A stretch of 64,000 nucleotides of DNA from Ciona intestinalis (GCF_000224145.3 NC_020175.2:398525-462524); one strand, 5' to 3'; positions 49,168 to 62,070 are shown, counted from the stretch's first letter. The notes: generated by a model from the letters alone, not told the origin. A program made the numbers and translations.

Positions 49168-49578
49168 TCAAACACGTCATTGATACCGTTTACACTGAAT
49201 ATAAAGTTAATTTAAATATAAGATGGAATATGAATCATGATTATGTTCTGTTTCGATTGTAACGCATTGCTGTCATGTTTGTTTTTCTTTCAGCTGTTTA
49301 TTAATTAAAACACAGTAAACTCACAGCCCACTGAAGCAGTAGCAACGCTGAGTAATCCAACCATAGTTATTCACACAACACCCGTTTCCGTATGTTTGTC
49401 GTAACGATAATAACACTATGATGATTGTATACTCAATTAGCAGCATTAGTGACTTCCAACTGTAGTTGTGTACACTTAAAGAGCCTCAACTACTTTCGTG
49501 TAAACTATTTCTAATTGTAAAATGCGTATAAGGAAAACTTTAGCATTTTTTGTTTAGTTCAAGTGTTTTAAAAAATAA

Positions 49579-52500
49579 ATGAGCCGGGTAGCGCTAAACA
49601 AACCTTATATGGTAGAAACGTCATGGCGAAAACGATCTGTGGTGCCAGGTAGGTTATATAACATTGTACATGACTTCATATACAGCGGTGACATTTATTC
49701 CTTTGTAGTAAATGACAGCTCGGATGGTTCGTCGGAAGAAGACGTGACGTCACCGAAGAACAAACGTAGCTTAAGAGATAAATCCAATTCTTCGACCAGC
49801 AGTTTTGAACAGGAATCTCAAGGCAGTTTTAGTGGCGGGCATAACTTTTTCGAAAATGTTTCACAAATTGTGGGCAAATTACGAACCTCAAGCTCTAGCT
49901 GTAACGACAAAAAAATATTTAGCCCAATACCACGTTTAACTTATTTTGCTTCATCTAGTTAATCGTAAAAGAAAAAGCTCGAAAAGCCGCAGGCCAAAGG
50001 CAGAGGTTGTTTTTCAGTCCCCGATAAAAGTTCAAAAGAAGATTTCTGTGTTTAAAGAAGAAGTATATGATCTGGGTTTTCGCGCCAGAGCCGAAACTTT
50101 AAGCACGGGGGTGTCGGAATTTAGAAGATCCAAAGCGCAAGGTATGGTCGTTGGGTATGGCTACTAGTTTATATCTTGTACATATTTTACTACCAGAAAT
50201 AAATATGGTAAGTCACTCAGGTACTAATAGAACAAGGGCCCCACAAAGGCTGTGCCAGAAACGTAACGAAACGCTTCAATAGCGCATGTACGCAAGACAT
50301 TCGTCCGTGTAAACAATAATATTACCACTATGTTAGTTTCCATACGCTTGACAAACATATCCCGCCCATCCATCAGTTATGCATTATAATGTACTATTTT
50401 AACTTATAGGACAACATATGCTCTGTAAATTTGGTTTGTACTGATAAATTGTTTTGTATTAATGGTGATTACTGTTACAGTGCCGTTTACCATTCAGCTG
50501 CCCAATGAAAAAAAACATGAGAAAGTTCCAAAAGTGTCCAAGAGCAGTATCATAAAAGCTGGTTGGACTGTGAGAAGAGCACTTGCTGTATTGTCCCCGT
50601 ATGTAATGTAGTGATTTTTTAACCAAGTCCTCATACAACATAGAAATTTTAGCAGCTATTTCGATATCTATTAGTGGTTTTACTACCATAAAATTTGGAC
50701 ACTTGACTAACTAGACTCCAGCAATATCGATTCTATAACAAAATTTATAAATTATAAAAAAATTCTTCTATTTATATATGTATATAGGATACATTATTTT
50801 ATATATATATAATGTATCCGAGTATGAGAAATACAGCCCTGATTACATTTATAATGTACTTCCATTACAGACCAGCCACATGTAATTCATTCTACCTTGA
50901 GACTGTAGCTAAAGGTCATATTCTAGAGGTGAAAGTTCTATTCGACTTGTTTTCTCGCAAAAGTTTGAAAGATTTCGAACGAGATGTAGTTGATCAAAAT
51001 GAGAGGTCTGCCCTTAGGATTGCTGTTGAAAATAAAGATACAAATATGTGCGAATTATTGTTGAAAAACAAGGTAAATATAATTATTTAAACTGTTGTTA
51101 GAACTTTTTTAACTAAAATTTGTTCACGGTATCACAGGTTGATTTAGGGGATTGCTTGTTTCATGCAATTCGAATTGGTTTTCTACCAGTTGTTGAAACT
51201 ATACTAGAGTACAAGCCATCTGTAGATGCATGTATTTCTGAATTAAATCCATATTTTAGTCCGGGTACAACACCCATGGTGTTAGCAGCGTGCTCCAATG
51301 ATTATGAAATCATGAAATTACTTTTTAAATGTGGTCACAAAGCATTAGAAGTGAGTTGAAAATTATTTTGCGAATTTGAAGTTACCTTATATTTTTTGCC
51401 GTCTTATCTAGATCTGTAAATGGGCAAAATATGTAATTCCCCTAACATGTTTGATCGTTGTACATAGAATTTAACTAACATTTTTAAATACCTATAATAG
51501 TGTTTAAAAAAAACGAAAAAAAAAAAAACAGAGTTCACAAGTGGAAGGAAAATATTACATGAAAATGTCTTCTGTTAAAATAAATCACCAAATCTTTCAA
51601 GGGATGTCAAGTCCTGCTTATATCACTCTAATATGCGAGGTATTTTTACTATTGCTATTAAACATAACTTAGGTTTAATAATTAAATATCTATTTTCTTG
51701 CATGTACGGTTTAATCGAGTTTTTATTATGTACCAACTTGATTAACTTTTGAATGTCATTTTGTAAATTGTAGTAACTTTGTGATGATATGTAAGTTCTT
51801 GGCAGTTGAAAAAATATGACCCAATGGAGTATTGCATTGAGCATATTAAAGACTTACGTAAACAATCAGACAAGAGTTACGAGTGCATGGATTTTTATAA
51901 AAAGTTGGAGGATAAAACCGAAGAATATATGTGCAGTCTGTTAGATCAGGTAAGCATTTATTCAACTAGTTACAAAGCTTATAATATTCATTTGTATGAA
52001 TTAATTAACCATTTGTAGTTCGTATAGATCAATAAATGAAGTATATCTGTATAAACGTCTCAGCGTTTCATAAATATACTGAGTATATTTCTTCAGATAC
52101 GAAATTCGGATGAACTGGCCAAACTTATGAGATATAATTATGATGAGTTGATTGCTATCAAGGATCAGAATGAAAGTTTGTCAGAGTTATCAAACAAGAT
52201 TGAACTGCTGGACACTGCAGTAAAAAATCGACTTGTTAAAGTTGTGAATCATCATTATTCGCAGGTAAAAAAGCAATTTGTATTAATATTGACCACAACA
52301 AAACTTGTAGCACCAAAACCTTAGATTTAGCAAAATTGACTCTGGATTGATAAATCAATTTTCTGATTTTTAGATCTAAATAATTGTCGAACTAGTTGAT
52401 TTAGGCAGGGAAAAGTACAGCAATGTCTCTATATTCAGATTGAGGTGAACTAACTCTGAGTTCTTTTTCAGTTGAGTCTAGTATACCTTAAGAACCAACA

Positions 52501-54026
52501 CAGCAGTTTTCAGACAGATTCAAGATTGAAATTGTTGATCAGGAGATCTTTACTTGCCATCACATTTCCAATTCTTTGTTTGTTTTACTTATTTGCACCC
52601 AACACCAGAATTGGCAGTAAGTACTCGGATGTGTTTACAATTAGTGTATGAGTGTTGAGATTGACAACTTGTATTTACTGATAGCTGTAACTATTATTTT
52701 TATTTAGAGCTTATGATGTCTCCTCTGGTGTTGTTTGATTGTCACATGGCATCTGATATAATGTTCATTGGGATTATTTTCTTAAACACTGTTACTAAAA
52801 CCGTACAATCAAACTACTTAGGTAGGTAACTTCTTTAAATCCATGCCATGCTGTTGGTTTGAAGCATTGAACTCTAATAGTTGTGTCACAAAATATACAT
52901 AGGGTCGCCACCAACGGTTTTGGAATGGATTGCTCTGTCTTGGATAATTGGAAAGTGGGCTCAGGAGATTGAGGAATGCTTAAACAGAGGTTGGAGATGT
53001 TACTTAGGTGATGGATGGAATCATACAGATCTACTTGCACTTATTCTGCTCACAGTCGCCATAATCTTCCGGTAGATGTTTAAATGGTCATGTTTTATCT
53101 AAACCCTTTATTATTTGCGCTTTTATAGGTATGCGGATTGCGCAAGACACAGTTTTTTTATACATTCTCATCGAAACAACACTCTCCTTTCGAATGATCC
53201 TTTTGAACCAAGAAAGGTTGCCGACGCCTTGCTTGCTCTGGCATATGTATTTGTGTTTTTGAAGCTGTTAAGTTTATCAAGGGCCAGCAGAACACTGGGG
53301 CCGCTGCAAGTCACTTTGGCTCGCATGATGGCTGACGTTTCTCACTTTCTTTTCATTTTCTTTCTTGTTATTTTCGCATTTGCCCTTGGTCTTAACGAGC
53401 TGTATTGGGTTTACGGAACAGAAGAAGGAAAAAAGTCACTCTGTTCGTTTGTGGGAAACAATACGATGTCTGAGTCTTGTTTGAAATCGGCAGGTCTGTT
53501 CTCTAACATGTGGACGTCGCTGCAAACCTTGTTTTGGTCGCTCTTCGGTCAGTTCAACATAGACGATCTAACCCTACCTTTTCAAAATAGCTTTACTGAA
53601 ACCGTTGGTCGAACCCTCATCGCTGTTTACCACGCTGTTGCTATAATAGTGATCCTAAACATGCTGATTGCTATGATGTCAAGGTCGTATGAGATAACCA
53701 GCGAGAACGAGGAACGTGAATGGAAGTTTCATCGAACAGAGATGTGGATTCGCTTCATAAGACGGGAAGCAAGTCGCCCCCCACCTATGAACTTAATCCC
53801 AAACCCTTGGGGTGTTTATAAAGCTGCTCGTCAGGTATTGAGAAAATGTCTTTCAAAATGTCCCTGTTCAATGCTTCGTGATTGCCTTAGCGACACGGAA
53901 GCAGCATTGAACGAGAAGACAACCGAAGAAGGTTGGAAGGAGATCAAATGTAAACTGATCAAGACGAAACTTATCAAGCGATACAAGTTCAATGTTCTAC
54001 TGGCTGATAACACACGTTCGTTTTAA
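49579..54026 (+). CDS. TRPC-type cation channel 2, 13 exons, 907 aa
   Basis: Second gene of the array. Exons: 49579-49648, 49709-49900, 49959-50141, 50481-50598, 50871-51072, 51138-51350, 51532-51639, 51806-51949, 52097-52264, 52472-52616, 52708-52821, 52903-53071, 53129-54026; they total 2724 nt in consistent phase. The end of exon 2 is chosen by phase only and is the least sure site. A Ser-rich start (DSSDGSSEEDVTSPKNKR) leads to KSSIIKAGWTVRRALAVL. The ankyrin repeats are GTTPMVLAACSNDYEIMKLL and neighbours, and the linker is ELLDTAVKNRLVKVVNHHYS. The transmembrane part has LGPLQVTLARMMADV, a pore region LFWSLFGQFNI and ILNMLIAMMSRSYEI. The TRP box is EWKFHRTEMWIRF...RPPPMNLIP. Exon boundaries match gene 1 from the first ankyrin exon on. 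Confidence 0.92.
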
Positions 54027-54269
54027 ATTCAACTTTAGAACATCTTTATAATAAGTTCACTCATTTAAAAAAAATCTTTTTTGTTTAATGGTGTATTCTG
54101 TTTAAGCGGACATAAACACTAACGATGTAAGAGTCTCTGATGGTGTTCTTTTATACCTGTAAGTGCCGAACCAGCTCAATAAATAAAACGAGTCTCGAGG
54201 TTAAATCAATTAAGAGACGTAGTTGTGCGGTATGAATAATATATTATGCCCAGTTTCGGTTTTAAAGAA

Positions 54270-54560
54270 TGCAATGCCGTCTTGTTTTTCTTTCAGCTGT
54301 TTATCAATTAAAGCACTGTAAACTCACGGCCCACTGAAGCAGTAGCCACGCTGAGTAATCCAACTATAGTTTTTCACACAACACCCATTTCCGTATGTTT
54401 GTCGTAACGATAATAATATACTTTGATGACTGTATACAGTATACACATTTAACATTAACGCAGCGGTGTATATTTGCACTCACTTAGAAAGGGATCGTAA
54501 GCAGCATCGAATACTTTCGTGTAAATCATTTGTGATCTTTAATACGTCCAACGGCATAAG
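54270..54560 (+). repeat. Tandem-duplication unit boundary (copy of 49280-49560)
   Basis: The blocks cccactgaagcagtag and ttccgtatgtttgtcgtaac recur in the same order at 49330-49410 and 54330-54410. They mark the 5' end of a duplicated unit of about 5 kb that carries one TRPC gene each. Confidence 0.75.
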
Positions 54561-54639
54561 TAGCAAATTTTCGTTTAGTTTGTGGGTGTTTAAAAAATAG
54601 ACCAGTTAAACATACCCAACGCAGGAGTTTTTCGACGCC

Positions 54640-54965
54640 TTTAAGCTTGAAATTGTTGAAAAGGAGATTCTTACTTGCCATCTTATTCCAATTCTTTGTT
54701 TGTTTTACTTATTCGCACCCAACATCATAAATGGCAATAAGCACATGGATGGGTTCATAATTAGAATTTGTGTTAAAAGCCTCCTTACATTAAAAAACGT
54801 TTTGCCAAAAGTTGCCATTAGTATTAAAAACCGTGTGTACATCGGGTATTCGGGTACATATGGTTACTCGGAGTTCAACATAGGATGGTGCCCTCGCTGT
54901 GTCACTCTGGTTATGACACACACTATGTGTCATTTACCAGTCTTTTATATTAAAATGATATATAT
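54640..54965 (+). pseudogene. Displaced TRPC exon-10 remnant
   Basis: The stretch ggagattcttacttgccatc... with attctttgtttgttttactt matches exon 10 of TRPC genes 2 and 3 (helix LFYLFAPN). The following cataggatggtgccctcgct and tgacacac blocks match the intron after exon 10 in gene 3 (58560-58660). It lies alone between genes 2 and 3, out of place, without the preceding exons. Confidence 0.65.
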
Positions 54966-55120
54966 GACATCTCTGCTGAGAATGTACCTGCTATCGGTAA
55001 CTTCTTTCATGACTTTACCTCATTTATCGCAACATTGTATGGGAAGAGAAACTTATGTAGCTAAATACGTAGAGGCAAACTTTAGCAAAATTACGTTTAG
55101 TTTACGCGTTTAAAAACGAA

Positions 55121-58100
55121 ATGGACCGGTTATACAAGCCTTATATAGTTGAAACGTCATGGCGAAAACGATCTATTGTGCCAGGTAGTTTAAATACCAT
55201 TTTACATGGATCGACATACAGCGTTGACAATTATTCCTTAACCTTATAGAAATTGACAGCTCGGATGATTTTCCAGAAGAAGAGGTGGTGTCAATGAAGA
55301 ACAAACCTAGCTCAAGAAATATATCCACTTCGTCGAATAGTGCTGAACAGGAACCGCGGAAAAGCTTTAGTGGCGAGCATCAATTTATCGAAAATGATTT
55401 AATAACAATATGTTTATTTTGTTTTGTTATATACAGCTCAACGTAAAAAGAAAAGCACGAGAAGCCCCGAGCCAAATACAGACGTTGTTTTTCTCTCCCC
55501 AATTACATTAAAAAACAAGATTTCTGTGTTTAAAGAGGAAGTGGTCGATTTGGATTTTCGCGCCGAAGCTGCAACTGAAATCACGCGGTTACCTAATGAT
55601 TTTAGAAAACCCGATGCGCAAGGTATGGTCAATAAATTATATCATGGAGGGCATTTAATTTATTATCAGCAACGGCTGCGGTAAACCTATTTTAATAAAA
55701 AATCTGTCGCACAGTTGCTACGTCATTCGGCGAGAAATAGAGAAGATGGAAAGTTAGAAACATAAAAGGCGCGCTTTATTAGCACGCATAACATTTATGT
55801 AAACGATAAGAATAACATTTTATATAATGTTAGTTCCCGTACACGTGACAAAGATACTACACTCATCATCACTTGTGCATTACAATGAATCAGTTGTGGT
55901 ATTAGTGACTTATGGAAATCATATACGTTGCCTTTAAAATTTGCTTTTATTTATAAATTGTCATTTATTAACAGTGATTACTGTTACAGTACCCTTTAGC
56001 ATTAAGCTGCCCAATGAAGACGAAAATGAGGAAGTTCCAAAAGTGTCCAAGAGCAGTATTATAAAAGCTGGTTGGACTGTGAAAAGAGCACTTGATGTAT
56101 TGTCCCCGTATGTATTATGGTAGTCATTCTATATATGCAATGTTAACACACATATTCTGTACACTGGGCTGGATTTCTGCGCGGAAGCTTAATGGATAAT
56201 TAAAACTCTACTTTTAATAGTTTTAAAACCGTATTAAACCCAGATTGCAATACCATTAATTGCTTTGTTTGTTAATTATCTTAAAATTCCGGAAGCTCTT
56301 ATAAGAGAAATACAGCCCTGATTACTTTTATAATGTATTCCCATCACAGGCCATCCACATGTAACTCATTCTACCTTGAGACTGTAGCTAAAGGTGATAT
56401 TCTAGAGGTGAAAGTTCTGTTTGACCTGTTGTATGCAAGATATGAAAGTTTGCAAGATTTTGAACGAGATGTAGTTGATCAAAATGAGAGGTCTGCCCTT
56501 AGGATTGCTGTTGAAAATAAAGATACAAATATGTGCGAATTATTGTTGAAAAACAAGGTAAATATATTTATTTAAACTGTTGTTGGAACCTTTTTAACTG
56601 AAATTTGTTCACGGCATCACAGGTTGATTTAGGAGATTGCTTGTTTCATGCAATTCGAATTGGTTTTCTACCAGTTGTTGAAACTATACTGGAGTATAAG
56701 CCATGTGAAGATGCATGTATTTCTGAATTAAATCCATATTTTAGTCCGGGTACAACACCCATGGTGTTAGCAGCGTGCTCCAATGATTATGAAATCATGA
56801 AATTACTTTTTAAATGTGGTCACAAAGCATTAGAGGTTAGTTGAAAATTTGTTTTGTAAGTTTTAAGTTAACTTATACTTTTTTCTGTCTATTTGAATCC
56901 ATAACCGCTCTAAATATTATACAACCTGCCCAGTATATTAGTATGTTGCACATAGATTTGTTTTCAATTTGTAAAACATTTTTGAATTTGGTGATTTTAC
57001 ACGCATCGCACTTTCTATATTATATTTACGTGCTTATAGCCACAGATTAATTTTCCATTACAATCTAATTTATATAAACAGGTGGGTGTTGATTGTCATT
57101 GTTTATTGTTTAGGTTCCTTTAACATTCTACACTCTGCCAACTTCTAGGTGTTGTCTATCGCAAACTGACCATCATTTTGATTTTTAGTTATCTAGCTAT
57201 TATTAATCTTTTTATAAAAACAAAACAGAGTTCACCAATGGAAGGACAATATTACATGAAAATGTCTTCTGTTAAATTAAATCACCAAATATTTCAAGGA
57301 ATGTCAAGTCCTGCTTATATCACTCTAATATGCGAGGTATTTTTACTGAGAGCTTAACTGAAAATTCAAGTGTATTGACAAAATATCTAATTTCTTGCAT
57401 GTACTGTTAAAAAAATATGTTTTATTCAATGTTCTACATGTACTAACCCGAACACCTTAGAGTGCCTACCTTTAAATTGTATTACCTGTGTGATTATATG
57501 TAAGTATTTTTCGGAATAGTTGAAGCGTTTTGACCCAATGAAGTATTGCATTGAGCATATTAAAGACTTACGTAAACAATCAGACAAGAGTTACGAGTGC
57601 ATGGATTTTTATAAAAATTTGGAGGATAAAACCGAAGATTATATGTGCAGTCTGTTAGATCAGGTAAGCAACTAACAACTTATAAATATATCTGTGTATT
57701 TTTTAATTTACCACTGGTTTGATATTTAGAAAAATTGATGAAATATAGTCACAAATATTTAGGCATCTGATATAAGTTCATTAAATATATTGATGCAGAT
57801 ACGAAATTCAGATGAACTCGCAAGACTTATGAGATATAACTATGATGAGTTGATTGCTATCAATGATAAAAATGAAAGTTGTTCAGAGTTATCAAACAAG
57901 ATTGAACTGTTGGACACTGCAGTAAAAAATCGACTTGTTAAAGTTGTGAATCATCATTATTCGCAGGTAAAAAATAGTTTAGTTTCTAAAATAGATGGTA
58001 CTTACAACTTTATAGTGTCATTTTTAAGCACAAATGATATAACGTGTATTACCATGAACTGTTACAAAACTTAGATTAACCAAAAGGGTTGACTGGCAAT

Positions 58101-59046
58101 CTGTTTATTGGTACTGGTCATATTATTGATTTTAAGATTCAAATATTTGCCAAATAACTAATTTCAGACAGAAAAAGTAAAGAGAGTGACCATACCATAT
58201 TAATTTGGTATTTTGGGGTTTATTTATTAAGAACAAGTTTATAAGTGATTCTATATTGGGATTGAAGTGAATTAATTCTGGCTTTCTCTTTCAGTTGAGC
58301 TTATTATACCTAAGGAACCAATACAGTAGTTTTCTACAGACGCCCTTAAAAATAAATTTGTTAATGAGGAGATTCTTACTTGCCATCCTATTTCCAATTC
58401 TTTGTTTGTTTTACTTATTTGCACCCAAAACCAGAATTGGCAGTAAGTACTTGGATGTGTTTACAATTAGAGTTTGTGGTTTATCAAACCCCCTTAACAC
58501 TAGTAAATATCTACCAATATTATTAGAAATAGAAACCTTTTGTACATTAATTATTGGGTACATGTGTATGTTGAGGTTACCGGGTGTTTAACATAGGATC
58601 GTACTGTCACTGTGTGATTCACGGTATCGGTATGACACACGCAGTGTTACCAGTCTTGTTTCTCGATACAATACATGGTTTATTATTTCAATTCCACCGA
58701 GGATATTACTGCTTTTATTAAGTATCTTCTAATATGATCTGTCTTCACGTCAGTTACGTGCGATTGTGTGGCAAGGGAAAATTGTGTAGAGTGTGGACTT
58801 ATCAATTGGACTTGCGTTGTGAAAACTTATTTACGTTATAGTTGTGATGATTATTTTTGTTCAGAGCTTATGATGTCTCCTCTGGTGTTGTTTGATTGTC
58901 ACATGGCATCTGATATAATGTTCATTGGGATCATTTTCTTAAACACTGTTACTAAGACTGTATACTCAAACTACTTAGGTAGTANNNNNNNNNNNNNNNN
59001 NNNNNNNNNNNNNNNNNNNNNNNNNNNNNNNNNNCGTTCGTTTTAA
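55121..59046 (+). CDS. TRPC-type cation channel 3, pore exons lost in a gap
   Basis: Third gene of the array. Exons seen: 55121-55184, 55250-55411, 55437-55622, 55990-56107, 56350-56557, 56623-56835, 57229-57336, 57520-57663, 57799-57966, 58295-58442, 58865-58978, then a gap, then the terminal codons Arg-Ser-Phe-stop (59035-59046). It starts MDRLYKPYIVETSWRKRSI, and VFKEEVVDLDFRAEAAT and KSSIIKAGWTVKRALDVL follow. The ankyrin and linker exons are almost identical to those of gene 2. The two exons holding S2-S6, the pore and the TRP box are absent because 50 N replace them. The sequence after the gap equals the end of gene 2 including its 3' flank, so a complete gene is expected in the animal. 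Confidence 0.85.
58985..59034. other. Assembly gap (50 N) in TRPC gene 3
   Basis: A placeholder-sized N run. By comparison with gene 2, about 1.2 kb is missing, probably because near-identical tandem copies could not be separated during assembly. Confidence 0.95.
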
Positions 59047-59475
59047 ATTCAACTTTAGAACATCTTTATAATAAGTTTACTCCTTTTTTGAATGTTTCAT
59101 TTGAATTTATTGTTTGATGATGTATTCTGTTTAAGCGGATATAAACGCGAACGATGTAAACGTCTCTGATGATGTTCTGTGTAATTATCACCTGGTGCGA
59201 AATTAGCTCAAGGTATCCGAGAGACTTGTGTATTTCAAGTTCATTTGAACAACTTTTTCAATAGTTCGGTATTTCTTGAAATCATTTAGTCAACATCAAT
59301 TACCATAGCAACGGATGACGTCATTTGTGGTATTCCGGCGGTTTCCATGCGAACAAGAGAAAGTGGGATACTCCTGTGTAGATTATATATTATGAACCGA
59401 TCAGTATTCAGTAGTGGTTTATTACTGTAGTTCAAAAAAGATTAAATGGGTTGATATAGGATACAGCAACTAGTT
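59047..59475. other. 3' flank of TRPC gene 3 and convergent spacer
   Basis: The first 100 bases repeat the 3' flank of TRPC gene 2 (aacatctttataataagt, gtttaagcgga-ataaac). The remainder separates it from the convergent minus-strand gene. Confidence 0.6.
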
Positions 59476-61472
59476 TTAAAGCATAGTTTGATATGTGCTG
59501 GTCTTGTGACTGCTTGGGATTAGGTATCAAGATATTGTGTCGACATAAATGTTCTACCCGGCAATTAAAAGGCATATTCTATACTTTCGTACATAACTTA
59601 CCTTCTACCTCTTCGTGGTCCTCGTCCCATGTTAACACATTGTGTGAAACCCCTTGGTCCGTAGCAAGTACATGTCATATTCACGCTCGTGTGGTTAAAG
59701 GAATGCAGGTAGCCCCACTTCTCGCACTTTTCACGGTTTCCACAAAGTGGATTTCCTCTCATTTCACCGGTATCTGTGAAGTATCCTCGTAATTTAAACA
59801 TACCAATCAAGGTCGACTAACTTCCACTTACTAGTAACTGTTGGGCAGCTGTAACAAGTTTCTTGTGGATCAGGAACACACGGCTGATCCGCTATCAGTC
59901 TAGCTGGCATGACTGGAGGCCCCCCTTTATAACAAACATCATTACGTCAACAATCGCAATATTTTCTAAGCATTGTTACTTACTACATTCGCATTGGTAA
60001 ACACCCCTTCTGTTTCCGAGACACCGACATGTACATGTAGAGTTGCTCCAAGTTTCACCGACAGAATATAACAATCCCGTCTGAAACGCAATACGTGACG
60101 TCACTCTCTTTTCTCGTGACGACATTCCCTTTTTGTTACGTCACTCCCCTTTCTCGTAACAACACTGAGTACGTCACATTACCAAGCAGTTAAGATGAAA
60201 AATTTAACATCATCAGCATAATGCAACTTAGGTAATCTGATATCAATTTTATGACATATAATACTGTGGGGGTAAGATAGGACACATTTTGCACATAATA
60301 TCTAAATATCCTGTTCGTGTTTTTTAACCATTTCAACAACGCAATTTTGGAGTTGCAATAATACAGTTATTTATAAAACTATGAGGTAATGTAGAACACC
60401 TTTAGCACATACTATCCAAATATCCTGATTGTGTCTTGACAATTAACAACAGTCTATGGGAGTCGTGAGGATACAGTTTTATAATTCTTTAAATGTTCTT
60501 TGTTTACTAGTACTACTAAGCGGGACAAGAAAACAAAATAAAAAAGGTAACCCATCTTTCCCCATTCTGCCATATATATAAATGACACTATTAAGACGCA
60601 CCTCTTTGTCCTGGCACTTCTCACCATCCGGACACTCGTAGTCAGCTGCACACCCACAAGCGTTGGGCGTTGGGTGGCATCCGGGTGGAAAAGTGAAGGC
60701 GGAACACCTGAACGACTGTGGTTTATTAAACGGAAAAAAAGGGCGCGGTTAATAACGATAAAAGGGAGTTCTTTACCGAGTGACATAATACGTTTCAGCT
60801 GGTATATAACAGTAAATGAATTATAGCCAGCATTGAATAAATATTGTTTAACCTGTGCGTGCAGTTTCCAATAGGTCTCCCGTTTGATATTTCACAAGTA
60901 CAATTGTAAGCACAACCACTTCTTGACGTGTGTTGAAACATATCTCCTTCGTTGTAAACGTTTCCTCTGACGTAGCATTCCCCTATAAGTAGAAAAATTG
61001 TATTTAAATCAAGTCAATACTTATGATAGGCCTTGACCACCTGCTTATCAAATATAGTCTGTGTGACTATATACTCTGTGGGATAAGCCTTTTAGCAAAT
61101 ATTATTCATATAACCTGATCGTGTTTTCTTAGGAATACGGTTTTATATATTTTGAATGTTTCAAATGAAACAAGAAAAATGAAAAGTTTTACCGTTTTTT
61201 TTTTCTGTTTTACTATAATATGACATAATAAAATACATTTCAATTTTTGGTGGTTACGCTTATATGTAGCACTTGCGCGAAAGTTTATAATTTACGATTA
61301 ATCAAATGAGGGTTCATTTATACCTCAAGAGGAAAAATCTATATGGGAGCAAGGATTTTTAAAACCACAACGCGACTAAACGAAAATCAATCGTATACTT
61401 ACTTCTCGTGGTATAAGCGGCCACTAATCCCCACATGAAAACAAGAAATATGATCTGCTTTGTCGCGTCCAT
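59476..61472 (-). CDS. Secreted cysteine-rich protein with fibronectin type I/VWC-like modules, 233 aa
   Basis: Minus-strand exons 61403-61472, 60853-60982, 60602-60707, 59984-60080, 59832-59924, 59602-59773 and 59476-59509 sum to 702 nt with consistent phases. Exon 1 is a signal peptide, MDATKQIIFLVFMWGLVAAY. Exon 2 reads ECYVRGNVYNEGDMF..CAYNCTCEI. Exon 4 reads TGLLYSVGETW..CTCRCLGNRRG. Exon 6 has NPLCGNREKC and MTCTCYGPRGFTQC. The repeated order Tyr-x-x-Gly-x-x-(W/F), then CTC and a Gly-Arg-Gly-like turn before a last Cys, is that of fibronectin type I modules; VWC domains are the alternative. Exon 3 (CGCAADYECPDGEKC) is a small Cys-rich linker. An extracellular matrix or ligand-binding role is inferred. 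The terminal 34-nt exon is the least certain. Confidence 0.72.
60264..60574 (-). repeat. Two overlapping MITE copies (main family)
   Basis: A worn inverted left part (gtgggggtaagataggacac, 60264-60380) runs into a second inverted copy (60385-60574: aatgtagaacacctttagca to catctttccccattctgcca). It lies in an intron of the cysteine-rich secreted gene. Confidence 0.68.
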
Positions 61473-61951
61473 TGGTACACGTATACTATCCTGAACTTTG
61501 CTTGCTTTCAATAGCCCTGCGAGAGTTTCGTAATATTAAGATTTGCCTGAGAGTTTGGTCGTATGCAACTTTCTCTTTGATTTAGGTTCTAAAATGCGCA
61601 GTTTTATATGCACTGCGATAGGCAAATTAAAACCTTGCGAAAGACGTTTGTATGCCGTATGTAGCTGTCAAAGAAGCTAGCCTTTACTGTCATACGTTTT
61701 ATTATCGAATTCCTCTGTTGTTGTCCACTTCTAATACTTTCCAATTAAACACTCAACCGCCGTCAACTCTGCTGTTATTATCCCATATAAACCTTACCAC
61801 ATGACGTCATATATACCGCGAGTACACCTGTGGGTTTCAGACGGCTCAGAATACAACAACTAAAATGCATTACCAAGTCATTCCGTTAGCAATATTCGCC
61901 AAAGGCTGTGGAATTCTCAACGTTCCAGAACGACTGCGTTTATTTAAACTG

Positions 61952-62070
61952 TGTAAGCCGCAGGACTTCGCAGTGAATTTGCATTGGCGAATAGCGAGTA
62001 CATGTGAAGTGTCGACAAAAGTGTCCCGCTGCGTCGGACAAACATTCGTGGCCACAAAACTTGAATCCTA
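61952..62070 (-). pseudogene. Possible relic exon related to the cysteine-rich secreted gene
   Basis: The minus-strand frame FCGHECLSDAAGHFC...FTCTRYSPMQIHCEV ends in a stop. Its DNA (acatgtactcgctattcgcc) resembles the CTCYGP region of exon 6 of the neighbouring gene (acatgtacttgctacggacc). No flanking exons are found, so this may be a duplicated, decayed exon or a chance match. Confidence 0.3.
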
